From Streptomyces termitum (lineage in GTDB: Bacteria; Actinomycetota; Actinomycetes; Streptomycetales; Streptomycetaceae), in contig NZ_BMUL01000003.1 of assembly GCF_014650175.1 (NCBI RefSeq), positions 1 through 64,000 of the forward strand: a stretch of DNA of 64,000 nucleotides. The letters are read 5' to 3'. Shown here one piece after another: positions 32,732 through 40,535 of the stretch (the stretch's first letter is position 1; the number at the start of each line of letters is the position of its first letter). The notes below the pieces were generated by a model that made no database searches, was not told where the DNA came from, and saw only the letters and a list, made by a program, of their open reading frames with translations. A program made the position numbers and the translations under genes.

Positions 32732-34080
32732 GCCTGCGCGCCCGCATGCACCACGCCGACGACCCCCGCGCCCCGGGCCCCGGGAGCGCCCGGGAGGACG
32801 GCCACCTCGTCGCGTCCTTCCGCGCCAAACTCCTGGAGGAGATCGACCTCACCGAGATGTCCGCGCTCGCCGCCGCCGAGCGCCGGGCCCGCCTCGAACG
32901 CGTCCTCGGCCACATCATCAGCCGCGAGGGCCCGGTCCTCTCCACCGCCGAACGCGACCGCCTCATCCGCCGCGTCGTCGACGAGGCCCTCGGCCTCGGC
33001 GTCCTCGAACCGCTCCTCGAAGACGCCTCCATCACCGAGATCATGGTCAACGGCCCCGACCAGATCTACATCGAGCGGGCCGGCCGGGTCGAACTCCTCC
33101 CGCTCCGCTTCGCCTCCCACGACCAGCTGATGCAGACCATCGAGCGGATCGTCTCCACCGTCAACCGCCGCGTCGACGAGTCCAACCCGATGGTCGACGC
33201 CCGCCTCCCCACCGGCGAACGCGTCAACGTGATCATCCCGCCGCTCTCCCTCACCGGCGCCACCCTCACCATCCGCCGCTTCCCCCGCGCCTACACCCTC
33301 CACGAGATGATCGGCCTCGGCTCCCTCGACGAACAGCTCCTGCTGCTCCTCTCCGGCCTGGTCCAGGCGAAGTTCAACATCATCGTCTCCGGCGCCACCG
33401 GCACCGGGAAGACCACCCTCCTCAACGCCCTCTCCGGCCTCGTCCCCGACGGCGAGCGGATCATCACCATCGAGGACTCGGCCGAACTCCAGCTCCAGCA
33501 GTCCCACGTCATCCGCCTCGAAGCCCGCCCGCCGAACATCGAGGGCCGCGGCCAGGTCACCATCCGCGACCTCGTCCGCAACTCCCTGCGCATGCGCCCC
33601 GACCGGATCATCGTCGGCGAGGTCCGCGGCGGCGAGACCCTCGACATGCTCCAGGCCATGTCCACCGGCCACGACGGCTCCCTCGCCACCGTCCACGCCA
33701 ACTCCGCCGAGGACGCCCTCATGCGGCTCCAGACCCTCGCCTCCATGTCGGAGGTGAAGGTCCCCTTCGAGGCCCTGCGCGACCAGATCAACAGCGCCGT
33801 CGACGTCCTCGTCCAGCTCACCCGGCACCCCGACGGCACCCGCCGCGTCACCGAGGTCGCCGTCCTCGCCTCGCACGGCCGCGAACGCTTCCTCCTCGCC
33901 ACCCTCTGCCACTTCCGGGCCGAACCGCTCGCCGCCGACGGCCGGGTGCACGGGCACTTCGTCCACCACCCCCTCCCGCGCCGGGTCGCCGAACGCCTCT
34001 ACATGGCCGGCCAGCCCGTGCCGCCCGCCTTCGGCGTCGCCGCCGACGACACCCACCTCGCCACCCGGGAAGCGACGTAG
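32728..34080 (+). CDS. tadA: Tad pilus secretion ATPase TadA (CpaF family)
   Basis: This 450-residue cytoplasmic hexameric ATPase powers Flp pilus assembly. It has Walker A SGATGTGKTTLLNAL (about residues 221-235), the Asp box ITIEDSAELQL, the Walker B region PDRIIVGEVRGGETLDMLQA and the His box MSTGHDGSLATVHANSAEDA. The N-terminal domain is helical with DASITEIMVNGPDQIYIERA. ATG 32728 overlaps the previous stop by 4 bp. The C-terminal 30 residues are variable. It precedes the tadB and tadC membrane genes in the order usual for actinobacterial loci. Confidence 0.95.
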   Translation: MSLRARMHHADDPRAPGPGSAREDGHLVASFRAKLLEEIDLTEMSALAAAERRARLERVLGHIISREGPVLSTAERDRLIRRVVDEALGLGVLEPLLEDASITEIMVNGPDQIYIERAGRVELLPLRFASHDQLMQTIERIVSTVNRRVDESNPMVDARLPTGERVNVIIPPLSLTGATLTIRRFPRAYTLHEMIGLGSLDEQLLLLLSGLVQAKFNIIVSGATGTGKTTLLNALSGLVPDGERIITIEDSAELQLQQSHVIRLEARPPNIEGRGQVTIRDLVRNSLRMRPDRIIVGEVRGGETLDMLQAMSTGHDGSLATVHANSAEDALMRLQTLASMSEVKVPFEALRDQINSAVDVLVQLTRHPDGTRRVTEVAVLASHGRERFLLATLCHFRAEPLAADGRVHGHFVHHPLPRRVAERLYMAGQPVPPAFGVAADDTHLATREAT

Positions 34081-34089
34081 GAGCGCCCG

Positions 34090-35031
34090 ATGACCGACCC
34101 CTTCTGGCTGACGGCCGGCGCGGCGCTGCTCGCCTGCGTCCTCGGCGTCACCGGCGTCCAGGCGTACGCGAACGGCGCCCGCCGCCACGCGGCCCTCGTC
34201 GCCCGCCTCGACGACACCGCGCCCCCCGAGGCCACCGGCCGCCGCCGGCGCCGCTTCCCGGCCCTCGACCGGCGGGTCCGCGCCACCCGCCCCGGGCGCG
34301 CCCTCGAACGCCGCATCGCCGCCACCGGACTCGACGTCACCCCCGGCGAGTTCACCGTCGGCCTCGCCGTCGCCGTCGCCGTCCTGTGGACGATCGGCCA
34401 GGCGGCCCTCTCGCCGTTCTTCGGCCCGATCTGCGGCCTGCTCGGCGCGTGGGTCGCGCTCGGCTACCTCAACTGGCAGCGGCAGAAGCGCATCGAGCGC
34501 TTCATCGGCCAGCTCCCCGAACTCTCCCGCATCCTCGCCAACGCCACCCAGGCCGGACTCGCCCTGCGCATGGCGATCAGCCTCGCCGCCGACGAGATGG
34601 AGTCCCCGGCCGCCGACGAACTGGAGAAGGTCTCCCAGCAACTCGCCGTCGGCACCCCCCTCGACGACGCGCTCGGCGAACTCGCCGACCGGCTCCCCTC
34701 CCGCGAACTCGTCGTCCTCGTCACCACCCTCGTCCTCGCCAACAAGGCGGGCGGCACCGTCGTCTCCTCCCTGCGCAACCTCACCGAGACGCTGGAGCAG
34801 CGCAAGGAGACCCGGCGGGAGGTCCGCACCCAGCTCTCCCAGGTCAGCATGACGGCGTACGCGGTCCCCGTCATCGGCTTCGGCTCCCTCCTGCTGATCG
34901 ACAACCTCCAGCCCGGCGCCCTCGACCGCATGACCGGCTCGCCGCTCGGACAGGGCGCGGTCGTCGTCGCCTGCGCCCTGTACGTCCTCGGCTTCGCCGC
35001 CATCCGCCGCTTCTCGAAGATCGACGTCTAG
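34090..35031 (+). CDS. tadB: Tad pilus membrane platform protein TadB (type II secretion F family)
   Basis: This 313-residue protein has N-terminal membrane helices, a cytoplasmic helical T2SSF domain (FIGQLPELSRILANATQAGL then ALRMAISLAADEM and QLAVGTPLDDALGELADRL) and two C-terminal helices (AYAVPVIGFGSLLLIDNL, VVACALYVLGFAAI). With TadC it forms the inner-membrane platform driven by TadA. It starts 9 bp after the tadA stop, with AGGAG directly upstream, and ends 4 bp before tadC. Confidence 0.93.
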   Translation: MTDPFWLTAGAALLACVLGVTGVQAYANGARRHAALVARLDDTAPPEATGRRRRRFPALDRRVRATRPGRALERRIAATGLDVTPGEFTVGLAVAVAVLWTIGQAALSPFFGPICGLLGAWVALGYLNWQRQKRIERFIGQLPELSRILANATQAGLALRMAISLAADEMESPAADELEKVSQQLAVGTPLDDALGELADRLPSRELVVLVTTLVLANKAGGTVVSSLRNLTETLEQRKETRREVRTQLSQVSMTAYAVPVIGFGSLLLIDNLQPGALDRMTGSPLGQGAVVVACALYVLGFAAIRRFSKIDV

Positions 35032-35035
35032 ACGG

Positions 35036-35941
35036 ATGGAGCCGGACCGGATGCTCGCCCTCGCCCTCGCCCTCCTCGCCGGCCTCGCGGTGGCCGGCCT
35101 CGCCCACGGGCTGCGCCTCTACCGCGCCGACGCCCGCCTCCCCGACGACCTCCGGCTCGCCCTGGAGGTCGGCGCCACCCGCACCGGCGCCGTCGACTCG
35201 GCCGTCGACCGGCTCGGCATGCGCTGGTCGCCGGCGGTCCTGCGCTGGATGGGCCCCAAGCGCGTCGGCGCGGTCCGCCGCCGCATCGACCTCGCCGGAA
35301 ACCCCGGCGGCCTCACCATCGACCGGTACGGGGCGCGGCGGGCCGTCTACGGCTTCCTCGGCGGCCTCGGCGGCCTCCTCATGCTCACCAAGGGCTCGTA
35401 CGTCACCGCCGCCCTCCTCTTCGCCTTCGGCGCCTTCTGGACCGAGGTCGGCATCTGGTCCGCGGTCCGCATCCGCAAGGACCAGATCGAACGCACCCTC
35501 CCCGACTTCCTCGACGTCCTCGCCGTCGTCGTCTCCGCCGGCCTCGGCTTCCGCCAGGCCCTCGAACGCGTCGCCGACAAGTACTCCGGCCCCTGGTCCG
35601 ACGAACTCCGCATCACCCTGCGGCAGATGGACATGGGCGTCAGCCGCCGCCAGGCCTTCGACGAACTCCGCCGCCGCAACGACTCCGAACAGGTCGCCCA
35701 GTTCGTCACCGCCCTCCAGCAGGGCGAGGAGCTCGGCGCCCCCATCGTCGACACCCTCATCCAGATCGCCGAGGACATGCGCCGCACCGACGCCCAACTG
35801 GCCCGCCGCAAGGCCGCCAAGGCCGTCCCCAAGGCCACCATGGTCATCACCACCCTGATGGTCCCCGCCACCATGATCCTCCTCGGCGCGGGCCTCTTCC
35901 TGGGCACGGGGACGGACCTGGGCTCGATCACGGGGGAGTGA
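35036..35941 (+). CDS. tadC: Tad pilus membrane platform protein TadC (type II secretion F family)
   Basis: This 301-residue protein is the second T2SSF-family platform component, with helices at the N-terminus and C-terminus (MVPATMILLGAGLFLGTGTD) and the cytoplasmic core LPDFLDVLAVVVSAGLGFRQ with DNSEQ-like NDSEQVAQFVTALQQGEELG. Gene order tadA-tadB-tadC with gaps of 4-9 bp indicates one transcript. The pilin gene starts about 200 bp downstream, so a separate promoter or a processing site for abundant pilin mRNA may lie in 35942-36143. Confidence 0.93.
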   Translation: MEPDRMLALALALLAGLAVAGLAHGLRLYRADARLPDDLRLALEVGATRTGAVDSAVDRLGMRWSPAVLRWMGPKRVGAVRRRIDLAGNPGGLTIDRYGARRAVYGFLGGLGGLLMLTKGSYVTAALLFAFGAFWTEVGIWSAVRIRKDQIERTLPDFLDVLAVVVSAGLGFRQALERVADKYSGPWSDELRITLRQMDMGVSRRQAFDELRRRNDSEQVAQFVTALQQGEELGAPIVDTLIQIAEDMRRTDAQLARRKAAKAVPKATMVITTLMVPATMILLGAGLFLGTGTDLGSITGE

Positions 35942-36143
35942 CGGACCATGAGCGGTGAGTCCCCCTCCGCCTCCTCACTTCTCCCAACTCCCCACGAAAA
36001 CCCCTCGAAAGCCCGTAGCCTGCCAGAGCACGAGGTTCCCTCGATGACCCGATCTGACGAACGACCCCAGGGACCCTGTGCACCACAGGGACCACGGGCG
36101 TACCGTGCGATCGCGCAAGCGTCTGACCGCGGAGGGGACCACG

Positions 36144-36344
36144 ATGAACGACGCGCTGCTGAAGACCCTGGCCCGGGCCAGAACCCACCTGACGTCCCGA
36201 GGGGACCGGGGACAGACGGCGGTGGAGTACCTGGGGATCATCGTGGTGGTGGTGGCGATCGTCATCGCGATCAGCGGTACCGGCATCGGTACGTCGATCC
36301 TGAACGCGATCCGGACGAAGATCGCGGAGATCACGGGCGGCTAA
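36144..36344 (+). CDS. Flp/Fap type pilin
   Basis: This 66-residue prepilin has a 22-residue basic leader ending SRGDRG, then QTAVEYLGIIVVVVAIVIAI, the class III pilin hydrophobic helix with Glu at mature position 5. The A24 peptidase encoded at 40.5 kb should cleave after the Gly. Size and layout are those of the major Flp pilin. A good GGAGG ribosome-binding site lies 9 bp upstream of ATG 36144. The stop at 36342-36344 sits immediately before the TadG-like frame, which is in another phase and has no obvious start. Confidence 0.93.
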   Translation: MNDALLKTLARARTHLTSRGDRGQTAVEYLGIIVVVVAIVIAISGTGIGTSILNAIRTKIAEITGG

Positions 36345-36385
36345 CGGGCGGCCCGGCCGACCGGGGCCAGGCGTTCCCCGCCTAC

Positions 36386-37018
36386 GTGGCGGTGATCGGA
36401 GCCCTGCTCTTCCTGGGCCTCGTGTTCTTCGTCGTGGGACGGGCCGGGATCGTCCGGGGCGGGGCCCAGACCGCCGCCGACGCGGCGGCGCTCGCCGCCG
36501 CCCAGAGCGTCAGGGATCAGCTACGGGAGGGGTGGTTCGAAGTGATCGACGATCCGGCCCAGTGGCAGCGGTTCGTCGACGGCCGGGCGTTCGTCGACAC
36601 CGCCCTGGCCTGCCGGAACGCCGACGGCTTCGCCGGCAGCAATGCCGCGGTGGTCGACACGTGCGCGCCGTCGGGCCTCGGCTTCCGGGTCACCGTGCAC
36701 ACCGAGGCGACGGTGGGGAGATCGATCGTCCCCGGTACGGAATCCCGCCGGGGGACGGCCACCGCGACGGCCGTGATCGAGCCGCTCTGCTCCTTCGACG
36801 CGCCCGAACCCACGGAGGACCCCGAGCCCACCGGGGAGCCCGAGCCCACCGGAGAGCCGGGGCCGGGGACGCCCTCGCCTTCGCCCTCCCCGACGGAACC
36901 CGCGCCGATCCTGGGGCTGGTGTGCGACGGGGAGGCATGGGAGATCGACCCCGAGAAGCCGGTCCTGCCCGCCGCCGGCGACCTCTTCCACGTCCGACTG
37001 ACCGGCGACGACGAGTAA
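36386..37018 (+). CDS. TadG-like pilus-associated membrane protein; start codon uncertain
   Basis: The family N-terminus DRGQAFPAYVAVIGALLF and the following GGAQTAADAAALAAAQ are clear, as is an extracellular domain with two Cys (CRNADGF, VDTCAPSG) and a Pro/Glu/Thr linker (PTGEPEPTGEPGPG). The frame has no ATG, GTG, TTG or CTG between 36044 and 36386, so the conserved DRGQAFP lacks a normal start. GTG 36386, given here, begins inside the membrane helix; the frame itself is open back to ATG 35948, across the pilin gene. A frameshift from the pilin, an unusual start, or a sequence error would each explain this. Confidence 0.7.
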   Translation: MAVIGALLFLGLVFFVVGRAGIVRGGAQTAADAAALAAAQSVRDQLREGWFEVIDDPAQWQRFVDGRAFVDTALACRNADGFAGSNAAVVDTCAPSGLGFRVTVHTEATVGRSIVPGTESRRGTATATAVIEPLCSFDAPEPTEDPEPTGEPEPTGEPGPGTPSPSPSPTEPAPILGLVCDGEAWEIDPEKPVLPAAGDLFHVRLTGDDE

Positions 37019-37032
37019 AGGAAGCGTTCTTC

Positions 37033-37605
37033 ATGCATGCCTATGTGAGAGGGGGGTTCATCGCCTTCGCGGTGGCCGCCTCCTTGACCGTCGCCGGATG
37101 CGGCGCGGACGCCGAACCGAAGCAGGCGAAGCCGGGCGCGACGTCACAGCCCCAGCAGCAGCCGAAGCAGCCGTCCGAGTCGGCGGGGGAGGACACCGAG
37201 GCCCCGGCCGAGACCCTCGCCGTGGCGCAGGGGGCGAAGGGCGTGGAACTCCGCATCGAATCCGCCGAGCGCGACGCGGGAGGCTTCCTCACGATCAAGG
37301 GGCGGATCTCGAACGCCTCGGGCGCCACCGTCGTCCTGCCCGCCGAGATCCGGGGCGACGAGACGGAGGTCGTGAAGCACGGCATGTCCCTGGGAGGAGC
37401 GACACTCCTCGACGCCGTCGGAAAGAAGCGCTACTACGTCCTGAGGGACACGGACGGCCGCCCGCTCACCACCTCGGGACTCGACACGCTCGGTGCCGGC
37501 AAGTCCACCGCCGTTTTCATGCAGTTCCCCGCTCCCCCCGCCACCACCACCGAAGTCTCCTTCCAGCTCCCCACCTTCGAACCCGCCACCCTGAAGCTCT
37601 CCTGA
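37033..37605 (+). CDS. Lipoprotein of the pilus locus, unknown function
   Basis: This 190-residue lipoprotein has a signal peptide with lipobox LTVAGCGAD (Cys at about residue 23), a Gln/Pro/Glu-rich linker and a beta-rich domain (ELRIESAERDAGGFLTIKGR then ISNASGATVVL) of immunoglobulin-like, DUF4352-like appearance. The layout suggests a surface-exposed binding or scaffold domain. ATG 37033 is 14 bp after the TadG-like stop and the OmpA-domain gene starts 9 bp after it, so these form the distal part of the Tad operon. Confidence 0.72.
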   Translation: MHAYVRGGFIAFAVAASLTVAGCGADAEPKQAKPGATSQPQQQPKQPSESAGEDTEAPAETLAVAQGAKGVELRIESAERDAGGFLTIKGRISNASGATVVLPAEIRGDETEVVKHGMSLGGATLLDAVGKKRYYVLRDTDGRPLTTSGLDTLGAGKSTAVFMQFPAPPATTTEVSFQLPTFEPATLKLS

Positions 37606-37614
37606 GGCGACGCC

Positions 37615-38238
37615 ATGACGACGACAGGACGACGCGGACTGGCCGTTCTCGCGGTCGCGGTGATGGCCGTCTGGCCCCTCGGGGCGGGAAGCGCCCATGC
37701 CGACGACCCGCCGGGCAGCACCTCCTCCTCCCCGCCCCCCGCCATCGACTCGAACGCTCCCGGCCTGATGCTCCCGGACGGGGCCACGCTCGCGCCCGCC
37801 AAGGTGCTGGACATCAAGCAGATCGTGGAGGAGGAGGGCGGTGAGCAGCGGCGGGAGGACACGAACGTGGACGTGACGTTCGCGCTCCAGGCCGAGGTGC
37901 TGTTCCCGAAGAACAGCGCGCAGCTCAGCCCCGCCGCCACCGCCCGCATCCTCGCCATCGCCGCCGAGGTCCGCGAGCAGGGCTCCGGGCGGGTCCGGGT
38001 CTTCGGCTTCACCGACGACCTGGGGACGTACGCGCACGGTCTGAAGCTCTCCAAGGACCGCGCCACCGCCGTCCAGCGCGTGCTCGCGCGCGAGCTGGAC
38101 CCGGGGACCGCGTACGACATCCGCGGCTACAGCGAGGACTACCCGATCGCCGACAACAGCACCGAGGAGGGCCGGAAGAAGAACCGCCGCGTGGAGATCT
38201 CCTTCCCCCGCACCGGCGCCTCCGCCCCCGCCCCCTGA
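37615..38238 (+). CDS. Secreted OmpA-domain protein of the pilus locus
   Basis: This 207-residue exported protein has a signal peptide (cleavage near AHA-DD about residue 31), a Ser/Pro linker and a C-terminal OmpA/MotB peptidoglycan-binding domain: VLFPKNSAQLSPAATARILA, VRVFGFTDDLGTYAHGLKLS, GYSEDYPIADNSTEEGRKKN followed by RRVEIS. The Asp and Arg that hold diaminopimelate in this family are in place (TDD; NRRVEI). Non-covalent binding to the peptidoglycan could fix the pilus apparatus in the thick wall. It is the last gene of the co-directional Tad block. Confidence 0.88.
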   Translation: MTTTGRRGLAVLAVAVMAVWPLGAGSAHADDPPGSTSSSPPPAIDSNAPGLMLPDGATLAPAKVLDIKQIVEEEGGEQRREDTNVDVTFALQAEVLFPKNSAQLSPAATARILAIAAEVREQGSGRVRVFGFTDDLGTYAHGLKLSKDRATAVQRVLARELDPGTAYDIRGYSEDYPIADNSTEEGRKKNRRVEISFPRTGASAPAP

Positions 38239-38482
38239 GCCACGGGGGCGCGGGCCCGGCGGCCGGTCGCGAGCACCCGGGAGACGAGGAGCACCCCGTC
38301 CCCCGCGAGGGTCGCCGACTCGTACACACGACCGACGATCCACGGAAGGGGGACACTTCGCACCCCCTGTGGAAAACCAGCTGAAAGTTGTCCCCAGGAA
38401 AGCGCAAAAGTGTCGGGACGGGCATCGGGGGCAGGAGCATTCTGGACCGAAACACCACAACGTCCCCGGGGCAGGGCCGCCG

Positions 38483-38977
38483 ATGCCGCAGATCATCCCT
38501 CAGACCACCACCGACCCGACGACCGCTCCCGATCCGACAGCCGCCGCCGACCCGGCGGGCATCGCCGCCACCATCGCCGCCGCCGTCGCCACGACGACGG
38601 CGACCGGCGCCGACCCGGCCGGTGTCCGGCTCGTCCACGACCTGGTCGGCCACGTGCCCTCCTTCGAGGACGCCTACGCGAGCCACGTCTTCCGGCAGGG
38701 CGAGGTCCTGCCGCACGTCTTCTTCTGGGACGTCGTCCAGGGCACGGTCCGCTCCTTCCTCGCCCGCGCCGACGCGCGGGAACCGGAGCCCGACTGGCGC
38801 CGCACCCTCGACTTCCTGGAGGAGCGGTGCGGGCGCGGCGACACCGTCGTCGACGAGGTGATCGTGACCTCCTTCCTGGGCGACCTGCCGTCCCCGCACG
38901 AGCCGGGCCACGGCATCGTCGGCCGGCTCGGCCCCGTCCTGGCCGCCCGGTTCGACCGCATGAGACCCACCGGCTGA
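38483..38977 (+). CDS. Unknown cytoplasmic protein
   Basis: This 164-residue protein has an Ala/Thr-rich N-terminus and a helical C-terminal domain: SFEDAYASHVFRQGEVLPHV, FFWDVVQGTVRSFLA, WRRTLDFLEERCGRGDTVVD, EVIVTSFLGDLPSP. It reminds me of small DUF7674-type proteins, a weak recollection; function unknown. ATG 38483 was preferred, since the frame upstream to GTG 38369 reads as non-coding sequence (Lys/His/Gln-rich, unlike the neighbours). The 244-nt gap before it holds no other gene. Confidence 0.55.
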   Translation: MPQIIPQTTTDPTTAPDPTAAADPAGIAATIAAAVATTTATGADPAGVRLVHDLVGHVPSFEDAYASHVFRQGEVLPHVFFWDVVQGTVRSFLARADAREPEPDWRRTLDFLEERCGRGDTVVDEVIVTSFLGDLPSPHEPGHGIVGRLGPVLAARFDRMRPTG

Positions 38978-39043
38978 CGGCCTCGTCCGCACGGAAAGCC
39001 CGGGGCCGGACAGCCCCCGAGCCGCTCGTCTCCCCCCGCCTCG

Positions 39044-39049
39044 GATAAT
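39044..39049 (+). promoter_or_regulatory. -10 box GATAAT, probable leaderless start of the PIG-V-like gene
   Basis: GATAAT differs by one base from TATAAT and ends 7 nt before ATG 39057, with no ribosome-binding site between. Confidence 0.5.
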
Positions 39050-39056
39050 CGGGCGC

Positions 39057-40163
39057 ATGCCCCCGCCGACCCGCCGCCGTGATCCGTACCTCCTCCTCGC
39101 CCTCGGCGGTTACGCCGCCACCCGGGTCCTCGGGCTCGTCGTGCTCGCCGTCGCCGCCGCCGCGAGCGGCAAGGACGGCTTCCACCGGCTGAGCGGACGC
39201 TGGGACTCCGTCTGGTACGTGCGGATCGCCGAGCACGGCTACGGCCGCCAGGTCGTCCTCCCGAACGGCGACATCCACTCCGACCTGGCGTTCTTCCCGC
39301 TCCTGCCCGCCCTGGAGCGCGCCCTTTCCGCCGTCCTCCCGCTCGACGCGGCCGGTGCCGGACTGCTCGTCTCCTGGACGGCGTCCCTCGCCGCCGCCTG
39401 GGGGATCTACCGGTGCGGCGCGCTCGCCGTCTCGCCGCGCGCCGGGGCGCTGCTGGCGGTGCTGTGGGGGGTGTACCCGACGGCGTTCGTGCAGTCGATG
39501 GCGTACACGGAGACCCTGTTCACCGCCTTCGCCGCCTGGTCCCTGTACGCGGTGCTGCGCGACCGCTGGATCCTCGCGGGCGCGCTCTGCGTCCTGGCGG
39601 GGCTCACCCGGCCCACCGCCGCCGCGCTGATCGCCGCCCTCGCCGTCACGGCCGCCGCCGCCCTCGTACGGGACCGGCGGCTGCCGCTCCGGACGCTCGC
39701 CGGGGTGCTGCTCGCGCCGCTCGGCTGGCTCGGTTACGTGGTGTACGTCGGCGTCCGCGAGTCGAGCGCCACCGCCTACTTCGACGTCCAGGCCGGCTGG
39801 GGCAACTCGATCGACGGCGGCGTCGCCCTCGCCCGCTTCATCGCCTCCCTGCCGTGGCCCGCCTCGCTCGGGCTCTGCGCGGCCCTCGCGCTGCTCGCCT
39901 GGCTGGTCGTGCTGTGCGTGCGGCAGCGCCTGCCGCTGCCGCTGCTCGTCTACACGGTCGGGGTCGTCGCGGTGTCCCTCGTCGGCGCCGCCTACTTCGG
40001 CTCCCGGCCGCGCCTGATGATGCCCGCCTTCGGCCTGCTGCTGCCGCCCGCCGCCGCGCTCGCCCGGCTCCGCCCCCGTACCACCGCCGTCGTCCTCGCG
40101 GTCCTCGCGGCGGCCTCCGCCGGCTACGGCGCCTTCACGCTCCTGGGGCCGGGTCCGCCGTGA
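39057..40163 (+). CDS. PIG-V-like mannosyltransferase family membrane protein
   Basis: This 368-residue protein has about nine or ten membrane helices. The first extracytoplasmic loop carries RWDSVWYVRIAEHGYG, the motif of PIG-V/GPI-type mannosyltransferase relatives in actinobacteria, with Asp as the probable catalytic residue. FFPLLPALERAL and SMAYTETLFTAFAAWSLYAV further support the family. The donor is probably a polyprenyl-phosphate mannose; the acceptor is unknown. The last 29 bp overlap the convergent DUF192 gene. It interrupts the Tad locus between the OmpA-domain gene and the peptidase. Confidence 0.82.
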   Translation: MPPPTRRRDPYLLLALGGYAATRVLGLVVLAVAAAASGKDGFHRLSGRWDSVWYVRIAEHGYGRQVVLPNGDIHSDLAFFPLLPALERALSAVLPLDAAGAGLLVSWTASLAAAWGIYRCGALAVSPRAGALLAVLWGVYPTAFVQSMAYTETLFTAFAAWSLYAVLRDRWILAGALCVLAGLTRPTAAALIAALAVTAAAALVRDRRLPLRTLAGVLLAPLGWLGYVVYVGVRESSATAYFDVQAGWGNSIDGGVALARFIASLPWPASLGLCAALALLAWLVVLCVRQRLPLPLLVYTVGVVAVSLVGAAYFGSRPRLMMPAFGLLLPPAAALARLRPRTTAVVLAVLAAASAGYGAFTLLGPGPP

Positions 40164-40506
40164 GCACCACCCGCGCCCCGGCCCGCAGCCCCCATCCCGC
40201 CATCGCGCCCGCCTCCGCCTCCAGGACGTGCCGGGCGCGCGGCCGGAGCAGCCCGATCCGGCCGGGGCGCATGGTGACCACGGCGAGCACCCGCAGGTGC
40301 CGGTCCAGGTGGGCGACGTCGATCGGGAAGCGCATGCCGAGAGTGTGGACGCTGTTCGCCGGGGTGAGGAGCAGCGCCCCGTCGATCCCGTCGCGGCCGA
40401 GCAGCCCGCGCCGCCGCGCCCGGTAGGAGGCGGCGATCTCCAACGGGACCGCGACCCCCTCCGCCACCCCGAGCATGCCCGTCCCGTCCCGCCAACTCCG
40501 CCCCAT
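40135..40506 (-). CDS. DUF192 family protein
   Basis: This 123-residue soluble protein has the DUF192 core: ASYRARRRGLLGRDGIDGAL, TPANSVHTLGMRFPIDVAHL, RHVLEAEAGAMAGWGLRAGA. No signal peptide is visible, although many members outside actinobacteria are exported. The function of DUF192 is not established; in actinobacterial genomes I recall it beside Tad prepilin peptidases, as here. Its start is 29 bp from that of the divergent peptidase gene, with a TAAGGT -10 box 7 nt before the ATG. The 3' end overlaps the mannosyltransferase gene by 29 bp. Confidence 0.85.
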   Translation of the reverse strand: MGRSWRDGTGMLGVAEGVAVPLEIAASYRARRRGLLGRDGIDGALLLTPANSVHTLGMRFPIDVAHLDRHLRVLAVVTMRPGRIGLLRPRARHVLEAEAGAMAGWGLRAGARVVLTADPAPGA

Positions 40507-40535
40507 GCAACCGACCTTAGCCCTAGGGTCGGTCC
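40507..40535. promoter_or_regulatory. 29-bp divergent region with two opposed -10 boxes
   Basis: TAAGGT on the minus strand (40514-40519) ends 7 nt before the DUF192 ATG. TAGGGT on the plus strand (40524-40529) ends 6 nt before the peptidase GTG. The boxes are 4 bp apart and form an imperfect palindrome, so both mRNAs would be leaderless and RNA polymerase could occupy only one promoter at a time. Confidence 0.65.

Noticed and set aside
35948..36385. N-terminal extension of the TadG-like protein from ATG 35948 across the pilin gene
   Set aside because: The translation is Asp/Arg/Gly-rich low complexity and runs out of phase over a clear pilin gene; treated as a shadow, though the missing start remains unexplained.
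36525..36545. GGTTCGAA, a possible tRNA T-loop
   Set aside because: It lies within the TadG-like coding sequence with no matching acceptor or anticodon arms.
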